DNA of 63,925 nucleotides from Ramlibacter sp. (GTDB lineage Bacteria; Pseudomonadota; Gammaproteobacteria; Burkholderiales; Burkholderiaceae_C). The translations under genes and the position numbers were made by a program. Every line of letters starts with the position of its first letter. Within the stretch, counting starts at the first letter, position 1. Shown here one piece after another: positions 47,568 to 56,368 of the stretch. The stretch covers positions 1-63,925 of the forward strand of contig JAJTCN010000031.1 in the NCBI GenBank assembly GCA_021323335.1, given 5' to 3'. The notes under the pieces are model-generated. The model had not been told where the DNA came from and did not search any database. It worked only from the letters and a program-made list of their open reading frames with translations.

Positions 47568-47682
47568 GGGCGCCGTTTTCCCTGTGGTAGTTATGTGTGT
47601 AAGTCTGCCTCCTTTTGTCTCGCAAAAGGCTCAACGGTTTGCAGATGAAGACAGCTCTTACTTCCGGCGAAGCGCGCCGGAT

Positions 47683-47700
47683 GAGCCTGCGCGCAGGCTC
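47683..47700. other. Perfect 18-base palindrome after the M10 protease gene
   Basis: GAGCCTGCG is followed directly by its inverse complement, with flanking CCGG on both sides that extends the possible stem. It lies a few bases after the M10 protease stop codon. There is no T-run, so it may stabilise the 3' end of the mRNA. Confidence 0.5.
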
Positions 47701-47705
47701 CCGGA

Positions 47706-49265
47706 TTACAGCAGCAGGTCGCCCGCGGTGATCGAGTCCACGCCGGCCAGCTTGATCACGAACTCCGCCGCCATGTCGGAGTCGGTGCTGCCGTACAGCA
47801 CACCGGCTTCGAAGCGCACCTGGCCGGTGGCATTGGCGCTGAACGTGTCCCCGACGAAGGAGAACGCCTGGTTGCCGCCCAGCGCCGCATCGGCGTCCAG
47901 CGTCCGCAGGTCGATGCGGTCTTCGCCCGAAACGAAGCCGGTGATCGTGTCCGCCGTGCCGGCCGTGCTGCCCGTATCGTTGAGCCGGTTGTAGTCGAAC
48001 ACGTCCCGGCCGCCGCCGCCGTTCATGGTGTCGGCGCCGCCGCCGCCGATCAGGATGTCGTTGCCACCCTGGCCCGACAGGGTGTCCACGGAGCCGCCGC
48101 CGTCCAGCCTGTCGTTTCCGAAGCCGCCCGTCAGCTTGTCCTTGCCGAGGCCGCCCACCAGCCGGTTGGCCACGTCGTTGCCGATGATGACGTCGCTGGC
48201 GGAGCCGCCGGTGGCGTTCTCGATGACCGCGCCCTTGGCGATGCCGAGGTTGTTCTCTCCGTTGTACAGCTCGGCCCGGTCCGCGGGAGCCACGAAGCCG
48301 AGATTCAGGTCGGACGGCAGGTCCAGGCCCAGCTTGATCTCGGCATCGGTGCGGCGCAAGCCGATGGAACTGAACTCGCCCTCACCCAGGTTGATCCGGC
48401 AGGTGAGCGTCTGGTTGCTGCAGTCCAGGGTGTCCCTGCCGCCGCCGTCCCAGATGGTCTCCAGCAATTCCTCGTTGGTTTCGAAGTCATAGACCGTGTT
48501 GCCGGAGCGCGTGGCCGTGTTGGCGCCGTAGAGGTGCTGCAGCGCCTCGATGTCCATCATCATCAGCGTGCTGGGAGACAGGAAGTCATAGCTCCAGCCG
48601 TAACCGGTGCTCGAGCTGCCGACGACGTCGACGATCAGCAGGGTGCGCGGGGCCGACGTGTACGACATGACCGTGTGCGCCTCGTTGTCGACGGACTCGT
48701 CCAGCACGAAGCCGCCGGCGCCATCTCCCTCGAAGGGGTGCTTCAGGCCCAGTGCGTGGCCCATCTCGTGCAGCAGCGTGGCGTAGCCGAACGCCTTGGG
48801 CTGCCAGTCCGCCGCCACCCACGGGATGTCGTTGTTGATCCAGACGCTGCCGGCGAGCTTGTCTTCCGTGACGGAAGTGATTTCTCCGGCGCTGGTCGTC
48901 TGGGAGAAGTACGGCGTGTACGCCCATGCGCTCGAAGACGTCTGGTAGGAAGTGGCGAATGTGATCTGGCCCGCCTGGGGAGCGGCCTCGGTGAAGGTGA
49001 TGTCCGCGATTTCCGCGATGTGGTCCAGCGCGTTGACCACGCCCGCCTTCATCGGCGCGTTTAACACCCCGACATCGACTTCATCGGCGCTGGCCCAGGC
49101 CGGCCGGGAGGACAGGAAGCTGTAGGTCAGCGATACGCCGTTTCCGATGCCACCCGGGTTGGCGGAGGGCGTCCCGACCGCGTCGACGTAGTTCCAGCGG
49201 CCGACTTCGAGGCCGTTGTAGATGTAGAGGAGCCCGGTGAGGGCATCTGTGGTGACGGTGGGCAT
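47706..49265 (-). CDS. Serralysin-type M10 metalloprotease with RTX repeats
   Basis: A secreted zinc protease of 519 residues. The zinc-binding HExxHxxGxxH (LLHEMGHALGLKHP) and the Met-turn (VMSYTS) are intact. RTX repeats (LGKDKLTGGFGNDRLDGGGS, LIGGGGADTMNGGGGRDVF) and the M10_C/T1SS cassette (DRIDLRTLDADA...TAGDLLL) follow. There is no N-terminal signal peptide, as expected for type I secretion. No inhibitor gene or ABC exporter is adjacent. The ATG at 49265 has GGAG five bases upstream and is preferred to the ATG at 49280. Confidence 0.95.
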   Translation of the reverse strand: MPTVTTDALTGLLYIYNGLEVGRWNYVDAVGTPSANPGGIGNGVSLTYSFLSSRPAWASADEVDVGVLNAPMKAGVVNALDHIAEIADITFTEAAPQAGQITFATSYQTSSSAWAYTPYFSQTTSAGEITSVTEDKLAGSVWINNDIPWVAADWQPKAFGYATLLHEMGHALGLKHPFEGDGAGGFVLDESVDNEAHTVMSYTSAPRTLLIVDVVGSSSTGYGWSYDFLSPSTLMMMDIEALQHLYGANTATRSGNTVYDFETNEELLETIWDGGGRDTLDCSNQTLTCRINLGEGEFSSIGLRRTDAEIKLGLDLPSDLNLGFVAPADRAELYNGENNLGIAKGAVIENATGGSASDVIIGNDVANRLVGGLGKDKLTGGFGNDRLDGGGSVDTLSGQGGNDILIGGGGADTMNGGGGRDVFDYNRLNDTGSTAGTADTITGFVSGEDRIDLRTLDADAALGGNQAFSFVGDTFSANATGQVRFEAGVLYGSTDSDMAAEFVIKLAGVDSITAGDLLL

Positions 49266-49403
49266 AGGTGCTCCGGCCATGGGGGCCAGTTCAGACAGCC
49301 GGCATTGTGGTTGGCCCGCCCCTGCCTGACAAGCGCGTAGGACCAGACGGACAGCGCCATCGCGAAATGATCCACGGTTGGGAAGGACTGTTTCAGGTGC
49401 TGC

Positions 49404-49409
49404 TATACT
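49404..49409 (+). promoter_or_regulatory. Possible -10 element of tRNA-Arg
   Basis: TATACT ends 10 bases before the first base of the tRNA. No good -35 is seen at the standard distance. Confidence 0.5.
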
Positions 49410-49419
49410 CCGAGGCTTC

Positions 49420-49496
49420 GCGGCTGTAGCTCAGTTGGATAGAGTACTTGGCTACGAACCAAGGGGTCGTGGGTTCGAATCCTGCCAGCCGCACCA
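49420..49496 (+). tRNA. tRNA-Arg (ACG)
   Basis: A complete 77-base tRNA with encoded CCA. The acceptor strands GCGGCTG / CAGCCGC are perfectly paired. The D-arm is GCTC-AGTTGGAT-AGAG, the anticodon loop CTACGAA contains ACG (49454-49456), and the T-arm is GTGGG-TTCGAAT-CCTGC. A terminator follows 17 bases downstream, so it is a single-gene unit. Confidence 0.95.
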
Positions 49497-49512
49497 AATT
49501 GCCAAGCAATTC

Positions 49513-49547
49513 AACAGCCTGGGAACGCAAGTTCCCGGGCTGTTTTT
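49513..49547 (+). terminator. Intrinsic terminator after tRNA-Arg
   Basis: A long stem AACAGCC-T-GGGAAC / GTTCCC-GGGCTGTT with a GCAA loop is followed by a T-run of five. Confidence 0.92.
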
Positions 49548-49608
49548 CTTTCCGGGCGCCAAAAAGTTACTCAGCCGATGAGCACACATCTGATTATCAT
49601 CGCCGCCC

Positions 49609-49842
49609 ATGGATGGTGCAGGGCGAGCCAGGTCGGCTGAGTTGCTGAGGGAATTGGTACGCGAGGCTCGCGCGGCCGAGGACGACGCGTGGGCCTTTGC
49701 CGCCGAGGCCCGCAGGCGGCAGGCCTCCGGCAACGAGCTGGCCGAGGCGCTCCAGGTCATCGAAACCGCCACGGCCACCCGGGTGCGCCTCGAGGCCGAG
49801 CTGAGGCAGCTCGGCGCGGGCAAACCGCCAGGGGACGGGTAG
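49609..49842 (+). CDS. Small hypothetical helical protein
   Basis: A 77-residue, Ala/Arg/Glu-rich protein predicted to be mostly alpha-helical, probably a coiled coil (AELLRELVREARAAEDDAWAFAAEARRRQ...VRLEAELRQLG). No family is recognised. It lies between the tRNA-Arg terminator and the next gene on the same strand, 82 bases upstream of it. The coding nature rests on amphipathic pattern and position only. Confidence 0.5.
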   Translation: MDGAGRARSAELLRELVREARAAEDDAWAFAAEARRRQASGNELAEALQVIETATATRVRLEAELRQLGAGKPPGDG

Positions 49843-49924
49843 CGGCATCGGTTGGCGGCATTTTTTGGCCGCATAGGGCGATTGCCATTGCCGAGCTGAG
49901 CACAAAAGCTTCAAAATCCGGCCG

Positions 49925-50920
49925 ATGGCGACTCCCCGGCTGCGCATGGGTCTGATGGGCTTCTCGGCGGAGGAGTACCTGGTGGCGCTCCTGCGCACCC
50001 GCTCCGCGCTGCTCAAGTGGGAGGTCTCCACCATCGAGGACGCCGACGCGCTGTGGGTCAACGGCGAGAGCGTGGCGATGGTCAGCCACGACATCGTGCG
50101 CGTTGCCGGCCATGGGGCGCAGCCCGAAGTGCTGCTGGACCTGAAGCACCTGGCGCGTCCCACCGCCTTCACCACGCCCATCGCCGACGAGCGCATCCGG
50201 CCGCCGGTCACCTTCGACAGCCGGGCGGCCGCCAGCGTGGACAAGGTGCTGCGCCGCGCGGAGACGGTGCTGCAGCCGCTGGTGATGCAACTGGCGCTGG
50301 CCGCGCAGATGGCCGATCGCCTGCACGAACTGACTTCGGAGACGTACCACGTGGTGCGCGGCGGCAAGCTGGTGGCGGTGGTCAACGTCGGGGGAACGAT
50401 CGGGATCGACCTGGGGTTGACGCCGCAGCACGTGGAGGAGTCCACCTGGAAGGGCCTGCCCGCTGCGGCCGGCGAGATCCCCTCCAGCTTCTTCACCACC
50501 ACGTTCGCCGAAGTGCTGTGGGTGTACGTCAGCCGGGTCGAGACGGACTTGCTGCCGCGCCGCTACCGCAGCGCCAAGCTGTACTTCCGCGCCATTCCCC
50601 GCGTCTCGCAGCGGCACATCACCAACACGCATTACCAGGTCCTGTCGGAGCTGGCCTCGGAGCCGCAGAACTTCAAGCGGCTGCAGCAGGCCATCGGCCT
50701 GCGCAAGGAGGTGCTCGCCAATGCGTTGTCGGTGCTCTATTACGCCGGCAGCATCACCACCGACCCCGCCCGTGCCACCAGGGGCGCCGCCAGGGTGGCG
50801 TACGCCGACTCGCCGAGCGAGCTGCGCCATTCGCTGTTCCCGCAAAGTACCGCGGGCGAAATGTCCCGCCAGGACGGCGCCGCCAAGCGCACGCTGCCGA
50901 TCCCGCTGGACCTGCCCTGA
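49925..50920 (+). CDS. Uncharacterised protein with winged-helix-like C-terminus
   Basis: A 331-residue soluble protein that I do not recognise. The N-terminal half has LMGFSAEEYLVALLRTRSALLKWEVSTIEDADALWVNGES, which looks like a compact alpha/beta domain. The segment HYQVLSELASEPQNFKRLQQAIGLRKEVLANALSVLYYAGSIT (about residues 238-280) has the spacing of a winged helix-turn-helix, so DNA binding or signalling is possible. There is no signal peptide or membrane helix. It converges with the gene at 50934, 13 bases away. Confidence 0.7.
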   Translation: MATPRLRMGLMGFSAEEYLVALLRTRSALLKWEVSTIEDADALWVNGESVAMVSHDIVRVAGHGAQPEVLLDLKHLARPTAFTTPIADERIRPPVTFDSRAAASVDKVLRRAETVLQPLVMQLALAAQMADRLHELTSETYHVVRGGKLVAVVNVGGTIGIDLGLTPQHVEESTWKGLPAAAGEIPSSFFTTTFAEVLWVYVSRVETDLLPRRYRSAKLYFRAIPRVSQRHITNTHYQVLSELASEPQNFKRLQQAIGLRKEVLANALSVLYYAGSITTDPARATRGAARVAYADSPSELRHSLFPQSTAGEMSRQDGAAKRTLPIPLDLP

Positions 50921-50933
50921 ATCGCGGCGTGCC

Positions 50934-51257
50934 CTAGAGCGGGCTGGCCTGCGTGGTGGGCATGATGTCGGCCACCTGGGTCCCGCTGAGGAGCTCCAGT
51001 TGCGCCAGGCGCGACTGCCAGGCCAGGCCTTCGTCGCCGGTTGCGGTGCGGATGCGGTGCCCCAGGCGCTGCAGGTCTTTCCAGCTGCGCCGCCGGCCTT
51101 CCTTCCACGCGCTGATGTACAGGTCCACCGCGTCGGCCGGCAGCGCGGTGCGCGCCCACTCCGCGTGCTGCGCAGTGCGCTCGCCGAACAGCACGCCGAG
51201 CACCCGCAAGGAGGTGATCAGCTGCTGTTCCAGTTCGTCGATGGCGCGGTCGTCCAT
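50934..51257 (-). CDS. Hypothetical 107-residue protein
   Basis: A small, probably helical cytoplasmic protein (MDDRAIDELEQQLITSLRVLGVLFGERTAQ...YISAWKEGRRRSWKDLQRLGHRI). No family is recognised. The ATG at 51257 is chosen because upstream codons overlap no conserved sequence. It lies 113 bases downstream of the topoisomerase IB gene on the same strand; the gap holds nothing recognisable. Confidence 0.6.
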   Translation of the reverse strand: MDDRAIDELEQQLITSLRVLGVLFGERTAQHAEWARTALPADAVDLYISAWKEGRRRSWKDLQRLGHRIRTATGDEGLAWQSRLAQLELLSGTQVADIMPTTQASPL

Positions 51258-51370
51258 GGTGTGCCCGATCTTTGGGCCGACCTTAGGGCAACGCACCCGC
51301 CGTGTCATCGACGGCGCGGGAAATGGCTGCGCCTCCGTGGAATACTTCCGGTCGCGGTGTGGACCGGTGC

Positions 51371-52483
51371 CTACACCTTCAGCGAATCCGCGAGGGCGCC
51401 CTCCAGCGTGCGCTTCAGGCGTGCCTCCAGCATGGCCAGCACCGCGGCCTCCTCCGGCTTCAGGCGCGCGAGGTCCTCGCGCAGCTCCTCCTCCACGCGC
51501 TCCTTGATCTCGAGCAGCAGGTTGCCCTCGACGTAGGCGTTCAGCACTTCGGGGTGGACGTAGCACTTGCGGCAGATCGTGGGCGTGTTGCCCAGGCGGG
51601 CCGACACGCGCTCGATCGCGGCCTTCAGGTTCTTCTTCTGCGTCGCCTTGCTGTCGAAGTCCTCGAACTCGCGCAGCGCCAGCGCCGCCATCACCGTGCC
51701 GGCCCAGGTGCGGAAGTCCTTGGCCGTGACGTCGGCGCCGGTGATCTCCTTCAGGTACGCATTCACGTCGGCGGAGGTGACCTCGCGCACCTCCCCTTGC
51801 TCGTCGCGGTACTGGAACAGGCGCTGGCCCGGCAGCTCCTGGCACGCGCGCACGATCTTCGCGATGCGGCGGTCCTTCACCTGCAGCCGCCACGTCTTGC
51901 CGCTCTTGCCCTTGAACTGGAAGCGCAGCTCGGAGCCGTCCACCTTGACGTGCGGGTTGCGCAGGGTGGTCAGGCCGTAGCTCTTGTTGGCGCGCGCGTA
52001 GTCGTCGTTGCCGACGCGGATCAGGGTGGTCTCCAGCAGGTGCACCACCGTCGCCAGCACCTTCTCGCGCGGCAGCCCGCGCAGGGCCATGTGCTCGGCC
52101 AGCCGCGCCCGGATGGCTGGCAGCGCCCGCGCGAATTCCATCATGTGTTCGTACTTCGTGCTCTCGCGCACTTCCCGGAACTGCGGGTGGTAGCGGTACT
52201 GCTTGCGGCCGCGCGCATCGCGCCCGGTGGCCTGCAGGTGCCCGTTGGCCCTGGCGCAGATCCACACGTCCTCGTACGCGGGCGGGATGGCCAGCTTGCG
52301 GATGCGCTCCAGCGTGGCGTCGTCCTGCACGGCGTCGCCGTTGGCCTTGAAGTAGGCGAAGCCGTCGCCCTTGCGTTCGCGCCGGATGCCGCGGTCCTCG
52401 TCGCTCACGTACACCAGCCCGGCGGACTCCGCCGCTTCGCGCGGGTCCGCCGGTACGGCGGCGAGTGCTTCGGTGTCCTTCAT
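51371..52483 (-). CDS. DNA topoisomerase IB
   Basis: Type IB (poxvirus/eukaryote-like) topoisomerase of 370 residues, which relaxes supercoils through a 3'-phosphotyrosine link. The N-terminal domain (GLVYVSDEDRGIRRERKGDGFAYF) is followed by the catalytic domain with RKQYRYHPQFREVRE, TTLIRVGNDDYARANKSYGLTTLRNPHV, KDFRTWAGTVMAALAL and the active-site tyrosine in CRKCYVHPEVLNAY (about residue 319). Bacterial topo IB genes are sporadic, which suggests transfer at some time. It follows the CvpA-CAP gene by 2 bases. Confidence 0.94.
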   Translation of the reverse strand: MKDTEALAAVPADPREAAESAGLVYVSDEDRGIRRERKGDGFAYFKANGDAVQDDATLERIRKLAIPPAYEDVWICARANGHLQATGRDARGRKQYRYHPQFREVRESTKYEHMMEFARALPAIRARLAEHMALRGLPREKVLATVVHLLETTLIRVGNDDYARANKSYGLTTLRNPHVKVDGSELRFQFKGKSGKTWRLQVKDRRIAKIVRACQELPGQRLFQYRDEQGEVREVTSADVNAYLKEITGADVTAKDFRTWAGTVMAALALREFEDFDSKATQKKNLKAAIERVSARLGNTPTICRKCYVHPEVLNAYVEGNLLLEIKERVEEELREDLARLKPEEAAVLAMLEARLKRTLEGALADSLKV

Positions 52484-52485
52484 GG

Positions 52486-53448
52486 CTAGTTGCGAAATGC
52501 CTGCGTCACCATCAGCCCGTGCGCGCCCGCGTCCAGGATGCCGATGCCGAGCCGGCCGAACTGCGGCCGCAGGATGTTGGCGCGATGGCCGGGCGAGTGC
52601 ATCAGCCCGGTGTGCGCGCTGTGCAGCGTCGGTGCCAGCGCCAGGTTCTCGCCCGCGGACAGGTAGGCCACGCGGGCCTGCTGCAGGCGGTTGCCCAGGT
52701 CCTTGCCCTCCGGCGAAACGTGCGCGAAGTAGCCGCGCGCCAGCATGTCCTGGCTGTGCGCGCGCGCCACCAGCACCAACTCGTTGTCCGCCTTCACCGG
52801 CTTGAGACCCGCGGCACGCCGCTCCGCGTTCACCAGTTCCAGCATGCGGCTTTCCAGCTCCGGCCGCGCCCGTGCCTTCGCCACGCGAAAGTCCAGGGGC
52901 ACGCTTTCGCGCGTGTCGGGCCGCACGGTCAGCGCCTGCAGCGTCCGCTGCACCACCGGGTCGAAGATGGGCGCGAGCCGCACCTCCACCCATTCGGCGG
53001 GCGCCGCGAAGCGCGGGGCCAGCGCGCTGTCCTGCGCCCAGCCGCCGATGCGCTCGCCCAGCGGCAGGGTGAACAGCAGCACCGACGCGATCACGGCGTG
53101 GATGGCGCCGTTCACGCTGCCTGGAACCAGGCCGAAGAAGCGATTGAGGAGGTGGCCATGCACGCCGCGCGGCAGGCGCGCCGCCAGCCGCAGGACGGCC
53201 GAGCCGACGACCAGGTGGACCAGCAGGAAGATGCCCACGAAGGCCAGCGGCGCGATCCAGATGCCGTAGGACGGCGCCAGCTTCGCCAGCCAGTCCGCGG
53301 CGTCCCGGTAACCGAGGAACGCGGCAACCAGGCTGGCCGCCAGCATCAGCAGGTCCAGCGCCGAGAACAGGAAGCCGCGCGCCCAGCCGCTGAGGGCGCC
53401 GACCAGCACGAGGGCGCCAAGCACGAGATCGACCAGGTTGAATTGCAC
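52486..53448 (-). CDS. CvpA family membrane protein fused to a CAP/SCP domain
   Basis: A 320-residue protein with two parts. Residues 1-160 are CvpA-like, with four helices (LVDLVLGALVLVGALSGWARGF, then IWIAPLAFVGIFLLVHLVVG). Residues 200-320 are a CAP (SCP/PR-1) domain: LVNAERRAAGLKPVKADNELVLVARAHSQDM, GYFAHVSPEGKDLGNRL, SAGENLALA, HTGLMHSPGHRANIL and FGRLGIGI. CvpA proteins are linked to colicin V production and envelope homeostasis; CAP domains are extracytoplasmic. The CAP part is probably periplasmic. Confidence 0.9.
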   Translation of the reverse strand: MQFNLVDLVLGALVLVGALSGWARGFLFSALDLLMLAASLVAAFLGYRDAADWLAKLAPSYGIWIAPLAFVGIFLLVHLVVGSAVLRLAARLPRGVHGHLLNRFFGLVPGSVNGAIHAVIASVLLFTLPLGERIGGWAQDSALAPRFAAPAEWVEVRLAPIFDPVVQRTLQALTVRPDTRESVPLDFRVAKARARPELESRMLELVNAERRAAGLKPVKADNELVLVARAHSQDMLARGYFAHVSPEGKDLGNRLQQARVAYLSAGENLALAPTLHSAHTGLMHSPGHRANILRPQFGRLGIGILDAGAHGLMVTQAFRN

Positions 53449-53589
53449 CGGCTCAGTATGCGGAGGGGCGGGATGGATGTCGTAGGACGGCGCTGATGCT
53501 TCCGGCAGCCGTTCGCGAGAGGCTCACCCAAATGGGGTAGGCCATTCAACCCTGCGTAGTCACCACAATAGCGGTTTGCCTAAGTGCCC

Positions 53590-54231
53590 ATGCCCCAGGT
53601 GATGTTCCGCCTGTTGATCTGTGACGATCACCCCGCCATTCGCACGGCTTTGCGGCTTCTCGCCTGTGAAGGCATTCCCGGCGGCTGCGAGGTCACCGAA
53701 TGCGCCAGCGCCGAGGAACTGCTGGCCTTGCTCGAACAGGGCCGCGCCTTCGACTTCCTGACGCTCGACCTGCAGTTGCCGGGCCGTTCCGGGCTCGACG
53801 TGCTGGCGGAGGTCAAGCAATTGCGGCCGGACCTGCCCGTCATGGTCTTCTCCGCCGACGAAAACCCGGAACGGGTGACCGAGGCGCTGCAGGCCGGCGC
53901 CACGAGCTACCTGTTCAAGTCCGCTTCCGAGCAGGCACTGGCCGAGGCCTTGCGCGCCGCCGCCGCGCACCGCTCCACCTTGCCGGCCCCGTATGTACGC
54001 GCCTGGAAGGCCGGCCAGGGCCTCGATGACCTGGCGCTGTCCACCCGCCAGCGCGAAGTGCTGCAGTGCCTGCTGCGCGGCATGTCGGCCAAGCAGATCG
54101 CCCGCGCGCTGGGCATCTCCGACGGCACCGTCAAGAGCCACACCGTCGCCGTGTTCCGCGCGCTCAACGTGAGCTCGCGCGCGCAGGTGGTGCTGGAAGC
54201 GCATCGCCGGGGGATCCCTTTTGGGGCCTGA
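53590..54231 (+). CDS. LuxR/NarL-type response regulator
   Basis: A 213-residue transcription regulator with a receiver domain (LLICDDHPAIR acidic pair; phospho-acceptor Asp in LTLDLQLPGRSG; Lys in YLFKSASE) and a C-terminal LuxR helix-turn-helix (LSTRQREVLQCLLRGMSAKQIARALGISDGTVKSHTVAVFRAL). ATG 53590 is preferred to a GTG two codons upstream. The stop lies inside the hybrid kinase gene that follows, so the two are coupled and presumably form one signalling pair. Confidence 0.92.
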   Translation: MPQVMFRLLICDDHPAIRTALRLLACEGIPGGCEVTECASAEELLALLEQGRAFDFLTLDLQLPGRSGLDVLAEVKQLRPDLPVMVFSADENPERVTEALQAGATSYLFKSASEQALAEALRAAAAHRSTLPAPYVRAWKAGQGLDDLALSTRQREVLQCLLRGMSAKQIARALGISDGTVKSHTVAVFRALNVSSRAQVVLEAHRRGIPFGA

Positions 54232-55933
54232 CGAGCTCGAGCAGCAGCGCCTGGCGTTCGCGCTCGAGCAGAGCATCACCGCGTCGTACATCGGCATCTC
54301 CGCCACGGTGGTGCTGGCCCTCGCCACCGTCACGGGGATTGGCGCGTTGCCCGCCGCGGCGTGGGGATTGCTGATGGTGACCATCCTGCTGCTCCGGGCG
54401 CGCACGCTGCGGCGGGCCAGCGCGCAGCTGGCGCAGCCCGGCGGCCTGCCGCGGGCCCACCGGGATTTCGCCCTCTCCACCGCGTTGCTCGCCTTCACCA
54501 TCGGCGTGCTGCCCGCGCTCGGCTTTGCCGGCATGACGATGGAACTGAAGATGGTGGTGACCGTGTTCCTGTGCGTCTGGTGCTGCGCCGCCATGGCCTC
54601 GCTGGGACTGACGCCGCGCCTGTACACGCTGTACCTGGTGCTGGTGCTGGGCGGGCTGTCCTTCGGCTGGGCCCGCTCCAGGCTGCCGGAAGCCCGGTAC
54701 ACCGCGGTGGCCCTGCTGCTGTACATCGTCGTGTTGCGCGCGTTCTCGCACAACTTCACCCGCCGCATCGCCGAAGGCATGGCCATCCGCGCCGAGAATG
54801 CCGCGCTGGTGCGCCAGCTCTCCGCGGCCAATGAAGCCAAGACGCGCTTCATCATGGCCGCCAGCCACGACCTGCGGCAGCCGCTGCACGCCATCAGCTA
54901 CCTGGGCGGCGTGCTGGCGCGGGCCCGCGATCCGGTCGACGTGCGCAACGCCAACGAGGCGCTGGGCGCTGCGGTCGAGGGGCTGAACAAGCTGTTCTCC
55001 GCCATCCTCGACCTGTCCCGCATCGACAGCGGCGCCGTGCGCACCCATCCCGTGTCGTTCAAGGTGGACGGGCTCATCGAGCAGCTGGGAAGCGAATACC
55101 GCGCCCTGTGCGTGGCATCGGGCCGGCGCTGGGAGTGCCGGGTGGAGTCCGCCACCGTGCTGACGGACCCCGCCCTGCTGGAGCGGGTGCTGCGCAACCT
55201 GCTGGACAACGCCATGAAGCACGGCGGCAACGGGCTGGTGCGGCTGGAGGTGGGGACGCGCGAGGCCGAGGTGACCATCACCATCAGCGACGACGGCCCC
55301 GGCATCCCGGAGGCAAGCCGCGCCCGCGTGTTCGACGAGTTCTATCGCGGCAACGAGGCCGGCCCGCCGGGCCTGGGGCTGGGCCTGTCGATCGTGCGGC
55401 GGCTGGCGGACCGCCTGGGCTGCCGCATCACCATCGACTTCACGGATGCGCGACGCCAATGCGGCGCGGCCATCTCCGTGCACGTGCCGCGCGGCACGCA
55501 GTTGCCGGAGGATGCGGCGCCGACGCTGCCCGGACGTGCCGGTGGCGACGAAGAGGACGTGTCCGGGCTGGCCGTGCTGGTGATCGACGACGACGCCACG
55601 GTGCTGCACGCCACCCGCGCCTTGCTGGCGCAGTGGGGTTGCCGCGTGGGCACCTGCGGCCGTGGCGACGCGCTGGACGAAGTGGTCGCCCGGCTCGGGG
55701 CGCCCGACGTTGCGCTGGTGGACTACCGGCTGGATGGCGGCCTCAGCGGGCTGGACGTGGTGGCCGGCGTGCGCGAGCGGCATCCGGGCATGGGCGTCGT
55801 GATGGTGACGGGCGAGTCGGACCCGCAGGTGCTGGACCAGCTGTCCGAGGCCGGCTTGCCGGTGCTGGAAAAGCCGGTCAGCCCGCGGGAACTGCGCCTC
55901 ACGCTGGCGCTGTTCAAGGCCGCGGACGGCTGA
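54221..55933 (+). CDS. Hybrid sensor histidine kinase with receiver domain
   Basis: A 570-residue membrane kinase. Five to six N-terminal helices (about residues 20-180) are followed by HisKA (KTRFIMAASHDLRQPLHAISYL; His at about 212), HATPase_c (N box LLDNAMKHGG, G1 DDGPGIP, G2 GLGLGLSIVRRLADRLG), and a C-terminal receiver (VIDDDATVL, Asp in VALVDYRLDGG). There is no periplasmic sensing domain, so the membrane segment itself may sense. The start given is TTG, overlapping the regulator gene by 11 bases; a later start is possible. Confidence 0.88.
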   Translation: MGPDELEQQRLAFALEQSITASYIGISATVVLALATVTGIGALPAAAWGLLMVTILLLRARTLRRASAQLAQPGGLPRAHRDFALSTALLAFTIGVLPALGFAGMTMELKMVVTVFLCVWCCAAMASLGLTPRLYTLYLVLVLGGLSFGWARSRLPEARYTAVALLLYIVVLRAFSHNFTRRIAEGMAIRAENAALVRQLSAANEAKTRFIMAASHDLRQPLHAISYLGGVLARARDPVDVRNANEALGAAVEGLNKLFSAILDLSRIDSGAVRTHPVSFKVDGLIEQLGSEYRALCVASGRRWECRVESATVLTDPALLERVLRNLLDNAMKHGGNGLVRLEVGTREAEVTITISDDGPGIPEASRARVFDEFYRGNEAGPPGLGLGLSIVRRLADRLGCRITIDFTDARRQCGAAISVHVPRGTQLPEDAAPTLPGRAGGDEEDVSGLAVLVIDDDATVLHATRALLAQWGCRVGTCGRGDALDEVVARLGAPDVALVDYRLDGGLSGLDVVAGVRERHPGMGVVMVTGESDPQVLDQLSEAGLPVLEKPVSPRELRLTLALFKAADG

Positions 55934-55942
55934 ACCCGCGGC

Positions 55943-56245
55943 TTACTGCGGGTGTTCGTTGCGCTTGGCCCGGCGCCAGGCGGCCCGGGTGGCTTCGCGC
56001 GCTTCCTCCCAGCGCAGGCGCGAGCGGCCGCGCACCTGGTCGAAGTCGTTCTTCAACTCGCCTTCCAGGCTTTCGAACTCGCCGTTGCGGCGCATCGGGC
56101 CGGTGTAGCCCACGCGATAGGCGGGGCTGTAGTCCTCGTACGTGAACTCGGTGCGGTAGTAGGGCTCGCGCCGGTACGCATCGCGCCAGTAGGCGTCTTC
56201 GGCGGTCGGGTTGACGACGGGCGGGAAATCCAGTGCGGCGGTCAT
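55943..56245 (-). CDS. Hypothetical 100-residue protein
   Basis: A small polar protein rich in Tyr, Arg and Glu (DAYWRDAYRREPYYRTEFTYEDYSPAYRVGYTG). Similar short proteins occur in Burkholderiales, often near stress genes, but no function is known. The start ATG gives MTAALDFPPV. It converges with the hybrid kinase, 9 bases away. Confidence 0.7.
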   Translation of the reverse strand: MTAALDFPPVVNPTAEDAYWRDAYRREPYYRTEFTYEDYSPAYRVGYTGPMRRNGEFESLEGELKNDFDQVRGRSRLRWEEAREATRAAWRRAKRNEHPQ

Positions 56246-56368
56246 GGCGTGTCCTCGGTCCGGCCATCGTGCGGCGGCCTCCAGGCTCGGCCATACGGAC
56301 ACTCGCCTGTCCACCTGTAGGACGGCGGCGCTGCCCCGGCGGGCGCGCGCACTCGCTATGCTTGCCCC

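Noticed and set aside
47706..49265. A lipoprotein or Sec signal peptide on the M10 protease
   Set aside because: The N-terminus MPTVTTDALTGLLYIYNG has no positively charged and hydrophobic signal; type I secretion through the C-terminus explains export.
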